DNA from: Euhalothece natronophila Z-M001
Lineage (GTDB): Bacteria > Cyanobacteriota > Cyanobacteriia > Cyanobacteriales > Rubidibacteraceae
Assembly (NCBI RefSeq): GCF_007904085.1
Contig: NZ_CP042326.1
Location: 806,001-870,000 of the forward strand
Length of the DNA: 64,000 nt
Reading direction: 5' to 3'
Shown here: positions 62,467-64,000 of the stretch, one piece after another
Numbering within the stretch: the stretch's first letter is position 1
How the letters are laid out: every line of letters begins with the position of its first letter
Translations under genes and position numbers: made by a program
Notes under the pieces: generated by a model
The model's input: only the letters and a program-made list of their open reading frames with translations
The model's database searches: none
Told to the model about the DNA's origin: nothing

Positions 62467-63849
62467 TTATTTATTTGCCTTCAGCCTTGTGGGTAAGCGA
62501 TCCTGAGCGATTAAATCTTGATAGGTTTCACGATCAATAATGACATCAGCGTTTCCCTCATGCACTAAAATCATAGCCGGACGTAACAGACGATTATAAT
62601 TAGAAGCCATGCTATAACCATAAGCACCGGTACTCATAACCACTAGGATATCGCCAGCAGTGGTAGGAGGCAACAACGCTTCTTTTATTAAAACATCTCC
62701 CGACTCACAATGTTTACCCGCCACAGTAACGGTTTTGTTTGCACTGGCTGACATTTGATTGGCTAGCAGCGATCGATACACAGACTCATAAGTAATGGGA
62801 CGGGCATTATCAGACATTCCTCCATCGACCGCAATATAGGTGCGTGTTTCAGGAACCGTTTTTTCTGAGCCAACAGTGTAAGCAGTAATCCCAGTGGTGC
62901 CCACTAAGGATCGCCCCGGTTCACAAATGAGCTTGGGTAAGTCAATATTAGCGTTTTCACAGGCTTCTTCTACAGCTTTAGCCACTGCTTGAGTCCATTC
63001 CTCAATACTAGGTGGATCATCTGCTTCGGTGTAGCGAATGCCTAATCCACCGCCCACATTTAATTCTCGAACGGGTAAGCCTAAATTCATGGCTTGTTTT
63101 AACCAATCTACTAAAACTGAAGCTAAATCTTGATGGGGTTGGCGTTCAAATATTTGGGAACCAATATGGGCATGAAGCCCAACAAAATCTAAATTAGGGG
63201 TTTGTTGGAGAAAATTAAAAACTTCTTCTACTTGGTTGGGATCAAAACCAAATTTACTATCAAGGTGTCCCGTGCGAATATACTCATGAGTATGGCACTC
63301 AATGCCAGGGGTGACCCTTAACATTACTTTGGTAGATGTCCCTTGGGCAATTGCGGCTAAAGTTTTTAGTTCTAGCCAGTTGTCTGCAACAATGGTGCAA
63401 CCACAGTCAATCCCTTCTCGGAGTTCCTGAGGGGACTTATTATTGCCATGAAAGTAAATTTTCTCAGGGGAAATCCCTGCTTGTAGAGCAGTGTAAAGTT
63501 CTCCCCCGGAGGCAACATCAATTCCTAACCCTTCGCTTCCCACTAAAGCGCAAATTCCTAGACAGTTGAGGGCTTTTGAGGCATAAATGACTAACGAGTC
63601 TCCAGAATAATGATTGGCAAATCCTTCTCGATACTGACGACAAGCGACACGAATACTGTGTTCATCCATAATGTAGAGAGGGGAACCAAACTTTTTTACC
63701 AGTTCAGTCACATCACAGCCACCAATTTCTAAATGATCTTGACTGTTTACTTTTGCCGTTAGGGGGAGTAATGATTGATTGGGAGAGTTAGCAATCTCCT
63801 TGAGAAAGTGGCTTCCTGCTGGCTGTTGGGTTGTTTCTGTTAAGACCAT
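62467..63849 (-). CDS. lysA: Diaminopimelate decarboxylase
   Basis: Last step of lysine synthesis; PLP enzyme with alanine-racemase-like barrel. The 460 residues have the PLP Lys in VIYASKALNCLGI, the barrel HTHEYIRTGHLDSKFG, GLHAHIGSQIFE, LNVGGGLGIRY, EPGRSLVG and the C-terminal CESGDVLIKEALLP. Meso-diaminopimelate is shared with peptidoglycan, so the link with uppS is logical. A 138-bp gap separates it from cdaA. It has a 5' polar extension of about 35 residues (TTQQPAGSHFLKEIANSPNQ). Confidence 0.93.
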   Translation of the reverse strand: MVLTETTQQPAGSHFLKEIANSPNQSLLPLTAKVNSQDHLEIGGCDVTELVKKFGSPLYIMDEHSIRVACRQYREGFANHYSGDSLVIYASKALNCLGICALVGSEGLGIDVASGGELYTALQAGISPEKIYFHGNNKSPQELREGIDCGCTIVADNWLELKTLAAIAQGTSTKVMLRVTPGIECHTHEYIRTGHLDSKFGFDPNQVEEVFNFLQQTPNLDFVGLHAHIGSQIFERQPHQDLASVLVDWLKQAMNLGLPVRELNVGGGLGIRYTEADDPPSIEEWTQAVAKAVEEACENANIDLPKLICEPGRSLVGTTGITAYTVGSEKTVPETRTYIAVDGGMSDNARPITYESVYRSLLANQMSASANKTVTVAGKHCESGDVLIKEALLPPTTAGDILVVMSTGAYGYSMASNYNRLLRPAMILVHEGNADVIIDRETYQDLIAQDRLPTRLKANK

Positions 63850-63917
63850 ACTTGCGTATTCTTGAAATTAAGACAATGATAATTCCATTATCGCTATAGA
63901 CGGGTAACAAAGCAAAA

Positions 63918-64000
63918 AGGATCACTAATTAACAAGATAACTTACGAATCAATGCAAATCACCCTGCTAATCAGTGATCCTCTCTCTCGTTGAGAGTTTT
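63918..64000 (+). other. Long inverted repeat plus hairpin with T-run at window end
   Basis: AGGATCACTAATTA (63918-63931) pairs imperfectly with TAATCAGTGATCCT (63968-63981). Immediately after is CTCTC-GTT-GAGAG-TTTT (63984-64000), a small terminator-like stem on the plus strand. No plus-strand gene lies upstream within 150 bp. It may be the end of a small RNA, or a leader of a gene beyond the window. Confidence 0.35.

Overview
The window is a 64-kb piece of a cyanobacterial chromosome. The evidence is direct: a photosystem II D1 gene (psbA), the response regulator RpaB, the complex C (cytochrome b6f haem) assembly factor, an Ftn2/ZipN division protein, an SLH/OprB iron-uptake porin, a Mg-type HemB, and many copies of the HIP1 octamer GCGATCGC. 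Gene content and style fit a unicellular Chroococcales-type species (Halothece/Dactylococcopsis-like is my guess, not shown). About 56 protein genes are supported. I saw no rRNA, tRNA or CRISPR array.

Layout. 1-3.1 kb (minus): end of an exopolysaccharide cluster, with two family 4 glycosyltransferases and a truncated Wzz-type chain-length protein. 3.3-5.3 kb: a zinc-ribbon protein and a sensorless STAND/NB-ARC ATPase. 5.5-8.1 kb: a psbA gene of the low-oxygen D1' type, cut in two by a 1,290-bp ISAzo13-like insertion. 8.1-17.6 kb: an rRNA/tRNA methyltransferase, a LOV-PAS-GGDEF-EAL photoreceptor-type protein, a SigC-like sigma factor, a TrpE/PabB-family enzyme, glucokinase, a phosphatase and a REC-GAF-GGDEF regulator. 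17.6-21.5 kb: a solo TnpB element, a Na/phosphate symporter, a DUF4126 membrane protein and a MITE. 21.5-26.7 kb: a 1,711-residue protein joining ten TPRs to two dynamin-like GTPase modules. 27-33 kb: housekeeping (CCB2-type assembly factor, rpaB, radA, pyrH-frr, pdhA). 33-41.9 kb (minus): a toxin-antitoxin cassette between two identical 28-bp repeats, icd, HAD hydrolase, asparaginase, CGLD27, rsfS, yqeK, two unknown proteins and hisS. 42-45.5 kb: a Fur-box-controlled porin and a second TnpB element. 45.5-56.3 kb: a division-rich stretch (ftsZ, ftsQ, ftn2) with thiD, a Ctp protease, hemB and unknowns. 56.3-64 kb: malic enzyme, an unknown membrane protein, wecB, and lysA-cdaA-uppS.

How genes work together. 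Carbon and nitrogen supply genes (glk, pdhA, icd, malic enzyme, asparaginase, lysA) are scattered among signalling genes for light (LOV protein, RpaB), c-di-GMP (two GGDEF proteins), c-di-AMP (CdaA) and iron (Fur box). ftsZ, ftsQ and ftn2 act in one divisome. The mobile fraction is small but informative: one apparently young IS, two TnpB elements without tnpA, one MITE, and a dispersed composite repeat (TTAGTCA/TTGGTCA heptamers followed by an ACAAAGGACAAA-like block) that sits exactly at gene starts and stops.

The two observations I rank highest are the IS-interrupted D1' gene, whose two halves still sum to exactly 360 codons, and the TPR-double-dynamin protein, which carries an internal Shine-Dalgarno/ATG at the start of its second GTPase half.
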